Origin: Sphingomonas aerolata
GTDB lineage: Bacteria > Pseudomonadota > Alphaproteobacteria > Sphingomonadales > Sphingomonadaceae
Assembly: GCF_003046295.1 (NCBI RefSeq)
Contig: NZ_PZZN01000001.1
Coordinates: 496,001-560,000 of the forward strand
Length of the DNA stretch: 64,000 nucleotides
Reading direction: 5' to 3'
Positions 1 through 9,226 of the stretch are shown piece after piece. Each line of letters starts with the position of its first letter. Within the stretch, counting starts at the first letter, position 1. A model generated the notes under the pieces. It ran no database searches. It saw only the letters and a list, made by a program, of their open reading frames with translations, and was not told the DNA's origin. A program made the translations under genes and the position numbers.

Positions 1-495
1 CGCTCGAAGGACCCGGCAGGCTTCATCGTCCTGTTCGAGGATTCGGCGGCGCTGGCGGGGCTGATGATCGCCGGGCTCGGCATCTGGGCCAGCCACGCCT
101 TTGCCGACCCCCGGATCGACGGCGTCGCGTCGATCCTGATCGGCCTGATCCTCGCGCTGGTCGCGGTGATCCTCGCCCGCGAATCGAAGGGGTTGCTGAT
201 CGGCGAACGTGCGGACTCCGCCGTGATTGCGACGATTCGCGGCATCGTCGCGGCGCACCCTGGAATCGCCGCGGTGAACCATGTCCGGACGATCCACACC
301 GCACCCGACAGCATCTTCGCCGCGATCAGCGCGGACTTTGTCGACACGCTGACGATGGGCGAAGGCGAGACGATGATCGAGGCGATGGAAGGCGAGCTCC
401 GCGCTGCGGTGCCGATGCTCGCCTCGATCTATATCCGTCCCGAAAAGCGTGAGGACGCCGTCGTGGTTCACGAGGGCGTCCCGGAGGATCAATAG
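1..495 (+). CDS. Cation diffusion facilitator (CDF) family transporter, C-terminal part
   Basis: The frame is open from the first base, so the 5' end lies outside the window. The visible 164 residues begin RSKDPAGFIVLFEDSAAL, a stretch typical of CDF metal/proton antiporters. Two hydrophobic segments follow (about residues 15-33 and 40-60 of the visible part), then a soluble tail of about 95 residues resembling the cytoplasmic dimerisation domain of the family (HVRTIHTAPDSIFAAISADF). CDF proteins export divalent cations such as Zn, Co, Fe or Mn from the cytoplasm; the metal cannot be read from this half. It converges on proS and overlaps its stop by 7 bp. Confidence 0.85.
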   Translation, partial: RSKDPAGFIVLFEDSAALAGLMIAGLGIWASHAFADPRIDGVASILIGLILALVAVILARESKGLLIGERADSAVIATIRGIVAAHPGIAAVNHVRTIHTAPDSIFAAISADFVDTLTMGEGETMIEAMEGELRAAVPMLASIYIRPEKREDAVVVHEGVPEDQ

Positions 496-2024
496 GCGCG
501 GGCGATCAGGATACGCTCGACCGCGGGCTGACCGGTGAAGATGCAGGCGCCATCGTCGCATCCGGTCTGGCCGATCGGCGCGTTGCGGATCGTCAGCTTG
601 AGCGCCTTCAACCGCTCGACAACCGAGTCGAGCGCCGCGCCCGTCGGCTTCGCCCAGCGCACATCGACCCAGCCCGGGTTCTTCACGCCGTCGGCAAAGT
701 GAGTCTCGAGCGCCGCAAAGTCGTCGATCGGCACGATGTTGGCGCGCAGCCGCTCCACCGACTCGACGTGCAACGCCCCCTGCACGTCCGCCAGCATGCC
801 CGACACCGCTTCGACAAAGGCATCGCGCGAGGTGGCGACGCTGTCGAGCTTGCCGTCCTCGCGGTAGAGCCGGTCGCGGCGGATGACCGAGACGTTGCCG
901 CCCGCCATGTCGCGGCCGCCGACCTCGATCACGATCGGTGCGCCCTTCTTGACCCAGCCCCAGCGCTTGGTCGCCGCCTTGGCGGGTTTCCGATCGAGCA
1001 GCGCACGGACCGGCTCGCCGAGCGCGGACTGCTTGGCGAGTTCGGCCTGAAGCGACTTGCAATAGTCGACGATCGCCGCGTCGTCGGGATTGTCGCGCAG
1101 CATCGGCACGATCACCACCTGCCACGGCGCGATCATCGGCGGCACGCGCAGGCCGTCGTCGTCGCCGTGAACCATGATGACGCCGCCGATCATCCGCGTC
1201 GACACGCCCCAGCTGGTTGTGTTGGCCAGCTCAAACTCGCCAGCTGCGTTCTGGAAGCGGATGTTCTGCGCCGAGGCGAAATTGGTGCCGAGGAAATGCG
1301 AGGTGCCCGCCTGGAGCGCCTTGCCGTCCTGCATCATCGCCTCGATCGAATAGGTCGCGACCGCGCCCGGGAAGCGCTCATTCTCGGGCTTCTCGCCCGC
1401 GATCACGTGGAGGCCGAGGCACTCTTCGGCGAAGTCGCGGTAGACTTCGAGCATCTTGAGCGTCTCGTCGCGCGCCTCGTCGACGGTTGCGTGCGCGGTA
1501 TGCCCCTCCTGCCAGAGGAACTCGCTGGTGCGCAGGAACATGCGCGTGCGCATTTCCCAGCGGACGACATTGGCCCACTGGTTGATCAGCACGGGCAGGT
1601 CGCGCCACGACTGGACCCAGCGCGCGAACGCGGCGCCGATGACCATCTCCGACGTAGGGCGCACGACCAGCGGCTCCTCGAGCTTGGCGTCGGGATCGGG
1701 CACGAGCCGGCCATAGCCGTCGGCCTTCAGCCGGTGATGCGTGACGACCGCCATTTCCTTGGCGAATCCGTCGACATGCTCGGCCTCCTTCTCGAAATAG
1801 GAGAGCGGGATGAAGAGCGGGAAATAGCAATTCTCATGCCCCGTCGCCTTGATACGGTCGTCGAGCAGTCGCTGGATCCGCTCCCAGATGCCATAGCCCC
1901 AGGGGCGGATGACCATGCAGCCGCGGACGCCGGATTCCTCGGCGAGGTCGGCCTCGGTGATGACGGCCTGGTACCAGGCGGAGAAATCCGCCTCTCGGGT
2001 GACGGGGAGTGCGCGCTTTATCAT
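489..2024 (-). CDS. proS: Prolyl-tRNA synthetase, short eukaryote/archaeal-type
   Basis: Class II aminoacyl-tRNA synthetase charging tRNA-Pro. The N-terminal catalytic core shows GVRGCMVIRPWGYGIWERIQ, a motif-2 block FLRTSEFLWQEGHTAH and the downstream TSWGVSTRMIG. The protein lacks the editing insertion of the long bacterial form and ends in IARAY, the C-terminal tyrosine typical of the short form. It is 511 aa from the chosen ATG (MIKRALPVTREADF), where family similarity begins. A GTG 60 bp upstream is in frame, but those 20 codons run back to the edge of a palindromic repeat and look non-native. It is transcribed alone, converging with the CDF gene. Confidence 0.93.
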   Translation of the reverse strand: MIKRALPVTREADFSAWYQAVITEADLAEESGVRGCMVIRPWGYGIWERIQRLLDDRIKATGHENCYFPLFIPLSYFEKEAEHVDGFAKEMAVVTHHRLKADGYGRLVPDPDAKLEEPLVVRPTSEMVIGAAFARWVQSWRDLPVLINQWANVVRWEMRTRMFLRTSEFLWQEGHTAHATVDEARDETLKMLEVYRDFAEECLGLHVIAGEKPENERFPGAVATYSIEAMMQDGKALQAGTSHFLGTNFASAQNIRFQNAAGEFELANTTSWGVSTRMIGGVIMVHGDDDGLRVPPMIAPWQVVIVPMLRDNPDDAAIVDYCKSLQAELAKQSALGEPVRALLDRKPAKAATKRWGWVKKGAPIVIEVGGRDMAGGNVSVIRRDRLYREDGKLDSVATSRDAFVEAVSGMLADVQGALHVESVERLRANIVPIDDFAALETHFADGVKNPGWVDVRWAKPTGAALDSVVERLKALKLTIRNAPIGQTGCDDGACIFTGQPAVERILIARAY

Positions 2025-2090
2025 GGCGTCGCGGATAGCGGGTGCGACTGGGTTCGTCACTATGCGTTGCGGCGTGGATCCCACGCTCCG

Positions 2091-2173
2091 CCGTCATCCT
2101 GACGAAAGTCAGGATCCAAGATACCACCCGTAGCGCTTCTGGCTCTGGATCCTGACTTTCGTCAGGATGACGG
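2091..2173. repeat. Palindromic repeat, family A (TCAGGATGACGG type)
   Basis: A perfect inverted repeat with 28-bp arms (2091-2118 and 2146-2173) around a 27-bp spacer. The left arm begins CCGTCATCCTGACGAAAGTC. It lies between the divergent proS and EamA genes and would fold into a very stable hairpin in either transcript. Related copies occur at 3129-3211 and 31270-31299. Confidence 0.9.
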
Positions 2174-2218
2174 ATGTTTCGGGTGGGATCGCGGGCGCGG
2201 TTTGCGTAGGTGCAGGCC

Positions 2219-3115
2219 ATGCCCTCGGACCGCATCCTTCCCGCCATCGGCATGCGGTTGCTGTCGGTCGTGATCTTCGCGCTGATGAACACCGCGATCA
2301 AGCTGGCCGAACGCCACGGCGCGAGCGTGTCGGAGATCCTGTTCTTCCGCCAGTTCGGCGCGTGCCTGCTGGTGTCCGGGGTGATCCTCGCCGGGCCTGG
2401 CCTGCCCTCGATCGCGACCAAGCGCCTGCCCGCGCACGTCATCCGCGCGGTCGTCGGGCTGTCGGCGATGGCGTTCACCTTCAACGGGATCGTCGCGCTG
2501 CCGCTGGCGGAAGCGACGACGATCGGCTTCACCGTGCCGATCTTCGCCACGATCCTTGGCGCGCTGGTGCTGCGCGAGCCGACCGGCTGGCATCGCTGGG
2601 CGGCGGTGGCGGCGGGGTTTGCGGGCGTGCTGATCGTCGCGCAGCCCGGTAGCGGCGATCATTTTCCGTTATGGGGTGCGGGCTGTGCGCTGGCGGGCGC
2701 GTTCGGGACGGCAAGCGTGTCGATCCTGCTCCGGCAGATCGGCAAGACCGAGAGCGCGCTGACGACGGTGTTCTGGTTCTCCGCGCTGTCGCTGGTGCCG
2801 CTGTCGGTGATCTACGCGCGCGCAGCGGAGTCGCATGATCTCGTGACCTGGGCCTGCCTTGCGAGCGTCGGGGTCTTCGGCGGCCTCGCGCAGATCGCGA
2901 TGACGACCTCGTTGCGGCTCGGGCCGGTGTCGGTGGTGGTGCCGATGGATTATTCGAGCCTGTTATGGGCGACATTGCTCGGCTGGCTGGTGTTCGACAC
3001 GCTGCCCGCCGAGGCGACCTGGTTCGGCGCCCCCGTCATCGTCGCGAGCGGACTGTACATCGTCTGGCGCGAACATGTCCGCCGGCAGGACGAGACCGAC
3101 CGCGCGATCGCGTAA
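2219..3115 (+). CDS. EamA/DMT-family transporter
   Basis: Integral inner-membrane protein of 298 aa with about ten hydrophobic segments in two similar halves, the layout of the drug/metabolite transporter superfamily. Recognisable family blocks are GIVALPLAEATTIGFTVPIF in the first half and GPVSVVVPMDYSSLLWATLL in the second. The tail is short and charged (WREHVRRQDETDRAIA). The substrate cannot be told; relatives include S-adenosylmethionine and amino-acid or metabolite exporters. The ATG at 2219 has an AGGTG Shine-Dalgarno-like site; a GTG 9 bp upstream is an alternative. It stands alone between two copies of repeat family A. Confidence 0.85.
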   Translation: MPSDRILPAIGMRLLSVVIFALMNTAIKLAERHGASVSEILFFRQFGACLLVSGVILAGPGLPSIATKRLPAHVIRAVVGLSAMAFTFNGIVALPLAEATTIGFTVPIFATILGALVLREPTGWHRWAAVAAGFAGVLIVAQPGSGDHFPLWGAGCALAGAFGTASVSILLRQIGKTESALTTVFWFSALSLVPLSVIYARAAESHDLVTWACLASVGVFGGLAQIAMTTSLRLGPVSVVVPMDYSSLLWATLLGWLVFDTLPAEATWFGAPVIVASGLYIVWREHVRRQDETDRAIA

Positions 3116-3128
3116 TGGACCTCTTTTC

Positions 3129-3211
3129 CGTCATCCTGACGAGAGCCAGGACCCAGAGCTACAAACGGTAGAGCTTGGTTACCCTGGGTCCTGACTTTCG
3201 TCAGGATGACG
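3129..3211. repeat. Palindromic repeat, family A
   Basis: Inverted repeat with 28-bp arms (3129-3156 and 3184-3211) that pair with two mismatches. It is the same element as at 2091-2173, so the EamA gene is flanked by two copies. It lies between the convergent ends of the EamA gene and gcvPB and may double as a transcript end. Confidence 0.85.
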
Positions 3212-3232
3212 AAGAAGATGGCGGAAGGACCG

Positions 3233-4813
3233 TTACTCCGCCGCCTGCGCGAGCGGGGCCGGATCCTTCCAGACCAGTACGGGTTTGCGCGCCGCGAGCG
3301 TCTCGTCGAGGCGCGCGCGGGGGGCGAAGTGCGGGGCGGTCTTGAGGCTGGGGTCGCCTGCCTTGGCGCGTTCGGCGACCGAGCGCAGCGCGGCGATGAA
3401 CTGGTCGAGTGCCGCCTTCGATTCGGTCTCGGTCGGCTCGACCAACATGGCCCCGTGGACGACGAGCGGGAAGTACATCGTCATCGGGTGGAAGCCCTCG
3501 TCGATCAGCCCCTTGGCGACGTCGATCGTCGAGAAGCCGTCGGCGAGACCCGAATCGGAGAACAGCGCTTCGTGCATGCACGGACCCGAAGGGCCGAACG
3601 GCGCGTCGAGCGTGTCGTCGAGGCTGCGCAGGATGTAGTTGGCGTTGAGCACCGCATCCTCCGACACCTGGCGCAGGCCATCCGCGCCGTGGCTGAGGAT
3701 ATAGGTCAGCGCGCGCGTGAACATGCCCATCTGGCCGTGGAACGCGACCATGCGGCCGAAGCTGCCGGCGTGATGCTCGCCCGCGGTTTCCTCCTCGACC
3801 AGGACGAACTGGCCATCCTGCTTCTCGACGAACGGCAGCGGGGCGTAGGGCGTGAGCGCCGCCGAGAACACCACCGGACCCGAACCCGGGCCGCCGCCGC
3901 CATGCGGAGTCGAGAAGGTCTTGTGCAGGTTGATGTGCATCGCGTCGATGCCGAGATCGCCCGGGCGGACGCGGCCAACGATCGCGTTGAAGTTCGCGCC
4001 GTCGCAATAGACGAAGCCGCCGGCCGCATGCACCGCGTCCGAAATCTCGCGCATGTCGCGCTCGAACAGCCCGCAGGTGTTGGGGTTGGTAATCATCACG
4101 CCCGCGACGTCGGGGCCGAGCCGGGCCTTCAGCGCGGCGGTGTCGACGCGGCCCTCGGCGGTGGCGGGGATATCCTCGACGCCATAGCCCGCGAATGCCG
4201 CGGTGGCGGGGTTGGTGCCGTGCGCGCTCTCGGGGACGAGGATGACCTTGCGGTGCCCCTCACCCTTGGCCTCAAGCGCAGCGCGGATCGCGAGGATCCC
4301 GCAGAGCTCGCCATGCGCGCCCGCCTTGGGGCTCATCGCGACCGAGGTCATGCCGGTGAGCGTGACGAGCCAGTGGGCGAGCTGGTGGATGACCTCGAGC
4401 GCGCCCTGCACGGTATCGACTGGCTGGAGCGGGTGGACGTCGGAGAAGCCGGGCAGCCGCGCCATCTTCTCGTTGAGTCGCGGATTGTGCTTCATCGTGC
4501 AACTGCCAAGCGGGAAGAAGCCGAGGTCGATGCCGTAATTCTGGCGCGACAGGCGCGTGTAATGGCGGACGGTCTCGGGTTCCGACAGACCGGGAAGGCC
4601 GATCGGGGCCTTGCGTGCCAGCGCGCCGAGCTTGCTGGTCGTCGCGCGGGCGGGCGTGTCCGCGAAGTCGACGCCGGTGGTGTGGCTGTCGCCGATCTCG
4701 AAGATCAGCGCTTCCTCCAGCATCAGCGCCTTGTTGCCGGTGACGCTGGCGGGGACGTTACCCTTGCCCTGCTCGGGCGCGGTCGGGCGCCAGCCGCTCT
4801 GGTTGATGCTCAT
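3233..4813 (-). CDS. gcvPB: Glycine dehydrogenase (decarboxylating), subunit 2
   Basis: C-terminal half of the split P-protein of the glycine cleavage system, 526 aa. With GcvPA it decarboxylates glycine using pyridoxal phosphate and passes the aminomethyl group to the lipoyl arm of GcvH. The PLP site is seen in [18 protein letters not shown], the lysine after LH being the expected Schiff-base residue. The N-terminus is [18 protein letters not shown]. Its ATG overlaps the gcvPA stop by four bases (ATGA), so the two are translationally coupled. It is the last gene of the gcvTHPaPb operon. Lengths agree with split P-proteins of Sphingomonadales. Confidence 0.96.
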   Translation of the reverse strand: MSINQSGWRPTAPEQGKGNVPASVTGNKALMLEEALIFEIGDSHTTGVDFADTPARATTSKLGALARKAPIGLPGLSEPETVRHYTRLSRQNYGIDLGFFPLGSCTMKHNPRLNEKMARLPGFSDVHPLQPVDTVQGALEVIHQLAHWLVTLTGMTSVAMSPKAGAHGELCGILAIRAALEAKGEGHRKVILVPESAHGTNPATAAFAGYGVEDIPATAEGRVDTAALKARLGPDVAGVMITNPNTCGLFERDMREISDAVHAAGGFVYCDGANFNAIVGRVRPGDLGIDAMHINLHKTFSTPHGGGGPGSGPVVFSAALTPYAPLPFVEKQDGQFVLVEEETAGEHHAGSFGRMVAFHGQMGMFTRALTYILSHGADGLRQVSEDAVLNANYILRSLDDTLDAPFGPSGPCMHEALFSDSGLADGFSTIDVAKGLIDEGFHPMTMYFPLVVHGAMLVEPTETESKAALDQFIAALRSVAERAKAGDPSLKTAPHFAPRARLDETLAARKPVLVWKDPAPLAQAAE

Positions 4814-6168
4814 GCCAGTATCTCCTGGAGTGCGGACGCAAGCGTTTCGACGTCCTCCGCGGTGGTCGTTTCGGTCACGGCGACGACGAGGCCGTTGGCG
4901 AGATCGTCCTTGCCCGGGTAAAGCCGCCCTAGCGAGACGCCCGCGAGGATGCCGCGGTCCGCGAGCGTGCGGACGACGGGGCGCGCCTCGACGGGCAGCT
5001 TCAGCGTGAATTCGTTGAAGAAGCTGTCGTTGATCAGTTCGACGCCGGGGATCTGCGACAGGCGCTCGGAAGCGGCCACGGCACCCGCATGGTTGATCTC
5101 GGCCAGCTCTCGCAGTCCCGCTTCGCCGAGCAGCGTCATGTGGATCGAGAAAGCCAGCGCGCACAGCCCCGAGTTGGTGCAGATGTTCGACGTCGCCTTT
5201 TCACGGCGAATATGCTGCTCGCGCGTCGACAGAGTCAGCACGAAGCCGCGGCGGCCATCGGCGTCGACGGTTTCGCCGCAAAGCCGGCCGGGCATCTGGC
5301 GGACATATTTGTCCTTGCACCCGAACAGGCCGACATAGGGCCCGCCGAACTGGAGGCCGACGCCGAGCGACTGCCCCTCGCCGACGACGATGTCCGCGTC
5401 CATCTCGCCGGGCGAGGTGATCGCGCCGAGCGCGACGGGCTCCGTGACGACCGCGATCAGCAGCGCCTTTTTCGCGTGGCACGCATCCGCGAGCGGACGC
5501 AGATCGGCGATGCGGCCGAGGATGTCGGGATACTGGACGACCACGCACGACGTGTCGTCGTCGATCTTCGCGATCAGCCGGTCGAGGTCCATTTCGGGCA
5601 CCAGCCGCGGGTCGGTCGTGTCGAGCACGTCGCCGGTGAACTTGGCCATCGTGTTCGACACCGACACGTAATGCGGGTGCAGCCCCGCCGACAGGATCGC
5701 CTTGCCGCGCTTGGTGATACGCCGCGCCATCACGATCGCTTCCCAGCACGCGGTCGAGCCGTCGTACATCGACGCGTTGGCGACGTCGGTGCCGAGCAGC
5801 CGCGCGACCTGCGTCTGGAACTCGAACAGCATCTGCAGCGTGCCCTGCGCGATCTCGGGCTGGTAGGGCGTGTAGGCGGTCAGGAACTCGCCGCGCTGGA
5901 TCAGGTGATCGACGCTGGCGGGCACGTGATGCTTGTACGCGCCGCAGCCGAGGAAGAACGGCGCTTCGCCCGCGGTGAGGTTCTTCTTGGCGAGGAACGA
6001 CATGTGGCGTTCGACCGCCATTTCGGAGGCATGCATCGGCAGGTCGCGGACGGGGCCGTCGAGGCGCGCGGCCTCGGGAACGTCAACGAAGAGGTCATCG
6101 ATCGTCGCGGCACCGATGACGGCGAGCATCGCCTCGCGGTCGGGCTGGGTCAGGGGAAGGTAGCGCAT
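4810..6168 (-). CDS. gcvPA: Glycine dehydrogenase (decarboxylating), subunit 1
   Basis: N-terminal half of the split P-protein, 452 aa, forming the heteromeric decarboxylase with GcvPB. It shows the family opening [15 protein letters not shown] and internal blocks [31 protein letters not shown] and [14 protein letters not shown]. It lacks the PLP lysine, as expected for this half. The ATG has a perfect AAGGAG Shine-Dalgarno site at 6-bp spacing. A GC-rich palindromic repeat sits immediately upstream and separates it from gcvH, so the operon message carries a strong hairpin just before this ribosome-binding site. Confidence 0.96.
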   Translation of the reverse strand: MRYLPLTQPDREAMLAVIGAATIDDLFVDVPEAARLDGPVRDLPMHASEMAVERHMSFLAKKNLTAGEAPFFLGCGAYKHHVPASVDHLIQRGEFLTAYTPYQPEIAQGTLQMLFEFQTQVARLLGTDVANASMYDGSTACWEAIVMARRITKRGKAILSAGLHPHYVSVSNTMAKFTGDVLDTTDPRLVPEMDLDRLIAKIDDDTSCVVVQYPDILGRIADLRPLADACHAKKALLIAVVTEPVALGAITSPGEMDADIVVGEGQSLGVGLQFGGPYVGLFGCKDKYVRQMPGRLCGETVDADGRRGFVLTLSTREQHIRREKATSNICTNSGLCALAFSIHMTLLGEAGLRELAEINHAGAVAASERLSQIPGVELINDSFFNEFTLKLPVEARPVVRTLADRGILAGVSLGRLYPGKDDLANGLVVAVTETTTAEDVETLASALQEILA

Positions 6169-6180
6169 GGAACTCTCCTT

Positions 6181-6280
6181 GCCCCTCCCCTTCAGGGGAG
6201 GGGTTGGGGGTGGGGCGTTTCCACAGGCGGCGCGTCTGTCGCACTGCGCCACCCCAACCCCTCCCCTGAAGGGGAGGGGC
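6181..6280. repeat. Palindromic repeat, family D (CCCCTCCCCTTCAGGGGAGG type) inside the gcv operon
   Basis: Inverted repeat with arms of about 33-37 bp (6181-6217 and 6247-6280), each arm itself a small palindrome. It fills nearly the whole gap between gcvH and gcvPA. Related elements lie at 25627-25737 (inside glyS) and 28903-29042. Confidence 0.88.
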
Positions 6281-6289
6281 TTTGACGAA

Positions 6290-6661
6290 TTAAAGCCCTT
6301 CGACGAACGCCGCGTAGGCAGCTTCGTCCATCAGGCTGTCGAGCTCGCTCGGATCGCTGAGCGTCAGCTTGAAGAACCAGCCGGCGGCTTCGGCGTCCGA
6401 GTTCACCAGGCTCGAATCGTCAGCGAGCGCAGCATTGCCCTCGATGACGGTGCCCGACACCGGCGAATAGACGTCCGACGCGGCCTTGACCGATTCGACG
6501 ACCGCGGCATCGGCGCCCTTGGTCAGCTGCTTGCCGGCCTCGGGAACCTCGACGAACACGACGTCGCCGAGCTGGCTCTGCGCATATTCGCTGATGCCGA
6601 CGGTGCCGACGTCACCGTCGACATCGACCCACTCATGATCCTGCGTAAAATAACGGCTCAT
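6290..6661 (-). CDS. gcvH: Glycine cleavage system H protein
   Basis: Small lipoyl carrier protein of 123 aa that shuttles the aminomethyl group from the P-protein to GcvT. The lipoylation site is seen in [17 protein letters not shown] with the modified lysine at residue 59. The start [17 protein letters not shown] is typical of the family. The gene begins one base after the gcvT stop (TGA-T-ATG), indicating coupled translation. Lipoylation would depend on LipB, whose gene is at 43.4 kb of this window, plus LipA elsewhere. Confidence 0.97.
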   Translation of the reverse strand: MSRYFTQDHEWVDVDGDVGTVGISEYAQSQLGDVVFVEVPEAGKQLTKGADAAVVESVKAASDVYSPVSGTVIEGNAALADDSSLVNSDAEAAGWFFKLTLSDPSELDSLMDEAAYAAFVEGL

Positions 6662-6662
6662 A

Positions 6663-7910
6663 TCACTTGGCTCCTGCGCGGACGTAGCGGTGGGGAATGA
6701 AGGGCATTGCGGTGACGGTCGCGCTGTGGACCTTGCCGCGCTGTGCGATCTCGATGCGGGTGCCCGGCGTCGCCAGCGCGAGCGGCACATAGGCCATCGC
6801 GATCGGCTTCCCGAGCGTCGGCGCGAAGCCCCCGCTGGTGAGGCGGCCGATCGTCGCGCCGGTGTCGTCGATCACCTCGGACCCCTCGCGCGCGGGCTGG
6901 CGGCCCTCGACGATCAGGCCGACGCGCTTGGTGGCGGGGCCATTCTCGCGCTGCGAGAGGATACGCTGGGCGCCGGGGAAATCGGCGGCCTCACGGCGGC
7001 GCTTCGACAACGCGAAACCGAGGTCAGCCATGACCGGCGTGGTCTCGGGATCGAGGTCGTGGCCGTAGAGCGGCAAACCGGCTTCGAGGCGCAGCGAATC
7101 GCGTGCGCCAAGGCCGATCGGCTTGATCTCGGGCAGTGCGAGCAGCGCGTCGGCGAACGCGACGGCATGCTCGGCAGGGATCGAGATCTCGACGCCGTCC
7201 TCGCCGGTATAGCCCGATCGGCTGATCCAGAGCGGCACGTCGTTCCAGTGGAACGCGCCCGCGGTCATGAACACGAGGCTGTCGATGCCGGGAACGATCC
7301 GCGCGACCGCGTCGACCGCCTTGGGGCCCTGCACCGCGAGCAGCGCCTGATCCTCGAGGATGTTGATCGTGACATCGTCGGGCAGATGCTCGATCAGATA
7401 GCTGACATCGTCATATTTGGTCGCGCCGTTGACGACGACGTAGAAGCTGCCGCTCGCGGTCGGCGACGGGTGGAGCGGGTCGTACGCCTCGGGCTCGACG
7501 TCCTGCGCCGAGAAGGGCGAGGGCTGATCGTCGGGCAGCCGCGTCGCCATCAGGTCGTCGAGGATGCCGCCATCCTGCGCGAGCAGCAGCGAATAGCGCA
7601 TCTTGCCCTCGCCGAGCCCTGCGATGTCGCCCGGCAGCACGGTTTCGAGCGCGCTCGCGACGCCTTCGCCCGAGAAGACGAGCTGGCCCATGTGGCTGAC
7701 GTCGAACAGGCCGGCCGATTCGCGCGTCCAGGCATGTTCGGCCATGATGCCGTCATACTGGATCGGCATCTGATAGCCGGCGAACTCGACCATCCGTGCG
7801 CCGTTCGCGCGGTGCCACGCGTCGAGCGGCAATGGCAGCACCTCGGGCTCGACGTAATCGTCGGCCTCGTCGATGATGCTAGCATAGTCTCGAATGTCGG
7901 CGTCGCTCAT
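6663..7910 (-). CDS. gcvT: Glycine cleavage system aminomethyltransferase (T protein)
   Basis: First gene of the operon, 415 aa. It transfers the methylene group from aminomethyl-lipoyl GcvH to tetrahydrofolate, releasing ammonia. Family motifs include [37 protein letters not shown] and [18 protein letters not shown]. The ATG has a GGAG site 6 bp upstream. The protein is longer than the usual 360-380 aa because of an acidic N-terminal extension (about residues 1-25) and a Pro/Ser-rich insertion at about residues 127-154, after [11 protein letters not shown]. The tandem glycine riboswitch lies directly upstream. Confidence 0.96.
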   Translation of the reverse strand: MSDADIRDYASIIDEADDYVEPEVLPLPLDAWHRANGARMVEFAGYQMPIQYDGIMAEHAWTRESAGLFDVSHMGQLVFSGEGVASALETVLPGDIAGLGEGKMRYSLLLAQDGGILDDLMATRLPDDQPSPFSAQDVEPEAYDPLHPSPTASGSFYVVVNGATKYDDVSYLIEHLPDDVTINILEDQALLAVQGPKAVDAVARIVPGIDSLVFMTAGAFHWNDVPLWISRSGYTGEDGVEISIPAEHAVAFADALLALPEIKPIGLGARDSLRLEAGLPLYGHDLDPETTPVMADLGFALSKRRREAADFPGAQRILSQRENGPATKRVGLIVEGRQPAREGSEVIDDTGATIGRLTSGGFAPTLGKPIAMAYVPLALATPGTRIEIAQRGKVHSATVTAMPFIPHRYVRAGAK

Positions 7911-7959
7911 GTCGGTCTCCGTCGAAGGGGCGCGCGGCACCCTGTGGTGCTGCGATCCG

Positions 7960-8172
7960 ACCCCCTCTGTCACGGAACCTGAGAGCTTTCACCGCCTGAT
8001 TGGCGGCTTACCCCTTCGGTGGCCCTCGGCGCGGACGCCAGGACGCTTTCCAGAGTGTCGATCAGCCCCGCGCGGTCTCTGGTGCCTGAGAGATTCCGGG
8101 GTGGTTGCTCCTTCGGCGGCTCCCTGCCCCTTTCAGGGCCGATCCTAAAAGGACCAGGAAACGCTCTCCCGC
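7960..8172 (-). promoter_or_regulatory. Tandem glycine riboswitch controlling gcvTHPaPb
   Basis: On the minus strand upstream of gcvT there are two consecutive glycine-aptamer cores. The first contains GCCGCCGAAGGAGCAACC followed by GGAATCTCTCAGGCACCAGA (about 8070-8172). The second contains CCACCGAAGGGGTAAGCC followed by AAAGCTCTCAGGTTCCGTGA and GACAGAGGGGG (about 7960-8056). The CCGAAGGGG and CTCTCAGG...ACAGA signatures are diagnostic. About 50 bp separate the second aptamer from the gcvT ATG. Tandem glycine riboswitches on gcv operons typically switch expression on when glycine is abundant; the sense here is inferred. Confidence 0.93.
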
Positions 8173-8323
8173 GCGGTGCCATGCCGGTTGCCCGGCATCG
8201 ACGCGTCAAGCTGTGCCGCGCCGCACAATCTTAGTCAATCGGGCTTGGTCGATCGGGCCCCTGCGAGAGTGAGATTCATGCCTGACGTCAAGTTGCAAGC
8301 CGAACGACGCCCGTACCCGTCGC

Positions 8324-8414
8324 CATCCCCGCGAAGGCGGGGACCCATATACTACACCGTCAACGCTCCATCATCGGCGGTCGCCAATATGGATCCCCGC
8401 CTGCGCGGGGATGA
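8324..8414. repeat. Palindromic repeat, family B (CCCGCGAAGGCGGGGA type)
   Basis: Inverted repeat: the left arm begins at 8324 (CATCCCCGCGAAGGCGGGG) and the right arm ends at 8414 (CCCGCCTGCGCGGGGATGA). It occupies the middle of the roughly 300-bp gap between the riboswitch and the lipoprotein gene; no gene is evident in the rest of that gap. Confidence 0.88.
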
Positions 8415-8468
8415 CATGGAAGGTTATCACGTCATCACCGGACGCCCGCCCCGGTTTCAGAAGGCTAC

Positions 8469-9107
8469 TCAGCGGGTCGCGTTGTACTTCAGTTGGTCGG
8501 CGGTCAGCTGGAACCCGACCAGCGTCTCGAAGCTGGCGCGCAGCACCGCCTGCCGCACCTCGGGCGTGCTCAGCGGATCGACCGCCGCATCCTCGTCGCC
8601 CGCCTTGCGCTTGCGCGTCAGCTTCTCGCGCACGTCTGCCGACAGCGTTGCCGCCGCGCGCGTGATCGTCGCGGTGCCCTGGGCATTCGCCTCCGCCCGC
8701 AACTGGCCGGCGTCGAAGTGCAGCGTCACACGGCCGACGCGCTTGGCGACGACCGCGCTGCCGCCGCGCACCACGGTCACGAAATAGGGCAGCACGACGT
8801 CGCGCGCCGCATCGGCCCGCGCACGCCGCGCCTGGACGGTGAACGTCACATTCGTCAGGATCGGGTCGTTCGCGTCGACGCAGGTCGAACGGACATTGGT
8901 CATCAGCGCGGTGACGTCGATCGCCGACTGGTCGCGGCTGGTGACGGGGTCGAACACGGTGATGTCCCCGGTCGCGGCGGGCACCGCCACGGTCGGGCAC
9001 GCGGTGCGGATCGCGGAGATGCCGCCGGTCGCGTCGATCTCTCCCTTGGAAGCGCAACCGCCCAAGGCGAGCGCGAGGATCGAAACGGCAAGGATGGGGG
9101 CTTTCAC
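8469..9107 (-). CDS. Predicted outer-membrane lipoprotein of unknown function
   Basis: A 212-aa protein starting (GTG) VKAPILAVSILALALGGC, a signal peptide ending in a lipobox LGGC, so it is probably lipid-anchored in the envelope. The mature part has no motif I recognise. It contains stretches such as VVLPYFVTVVRGGSAVVAKR and a basic Lys/Arg segment (TRKRKAGDEDAAV). An in-frame GTG at 9155 would add 16 residues rich in arginine. It is divergent from ispH, with about 120 bp between them. Such proteins are seen as conserved hypotheticals in sphingomonads; that is recollection, not a search. Confidence 0.75.
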   Translation of the reverse strand: MKAPILAVSILALALGGCASKGEIDATGGISAIRTACPTVAVPAATGDITVFDPVTSRDQSAIDVTALMTNVRSTCVDANDPILTNVTFTVQARRARADAARDVVLPYFVTVVRGGSAVVAKRVGRVTLHFDAGQLRAEANAQGTATITRAAATLSADVREKLTRKRKAGDEDAAVDPLSTPEVRQAVLRASFETLVGFQLTADQLKYNATR

Positions 9108-9226
9108 GGGGACGCGTACCTTCTCGAACGAGCGAAAGGGCCTGCGCAACCGCACCGGCCCCTGTCACCGCGCACCATAGGAACCGGCTTTCGTCCAGGC
9201 AAGCAATCGCGTAGAGCCCGACGACT

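Noticed and set aside
3206..4921. Plus-strand open frame of 571 codons antisense to gcvPB
   Set aside because: A shadow of gcvPB, starting inside a palindromic repeat; no motif.
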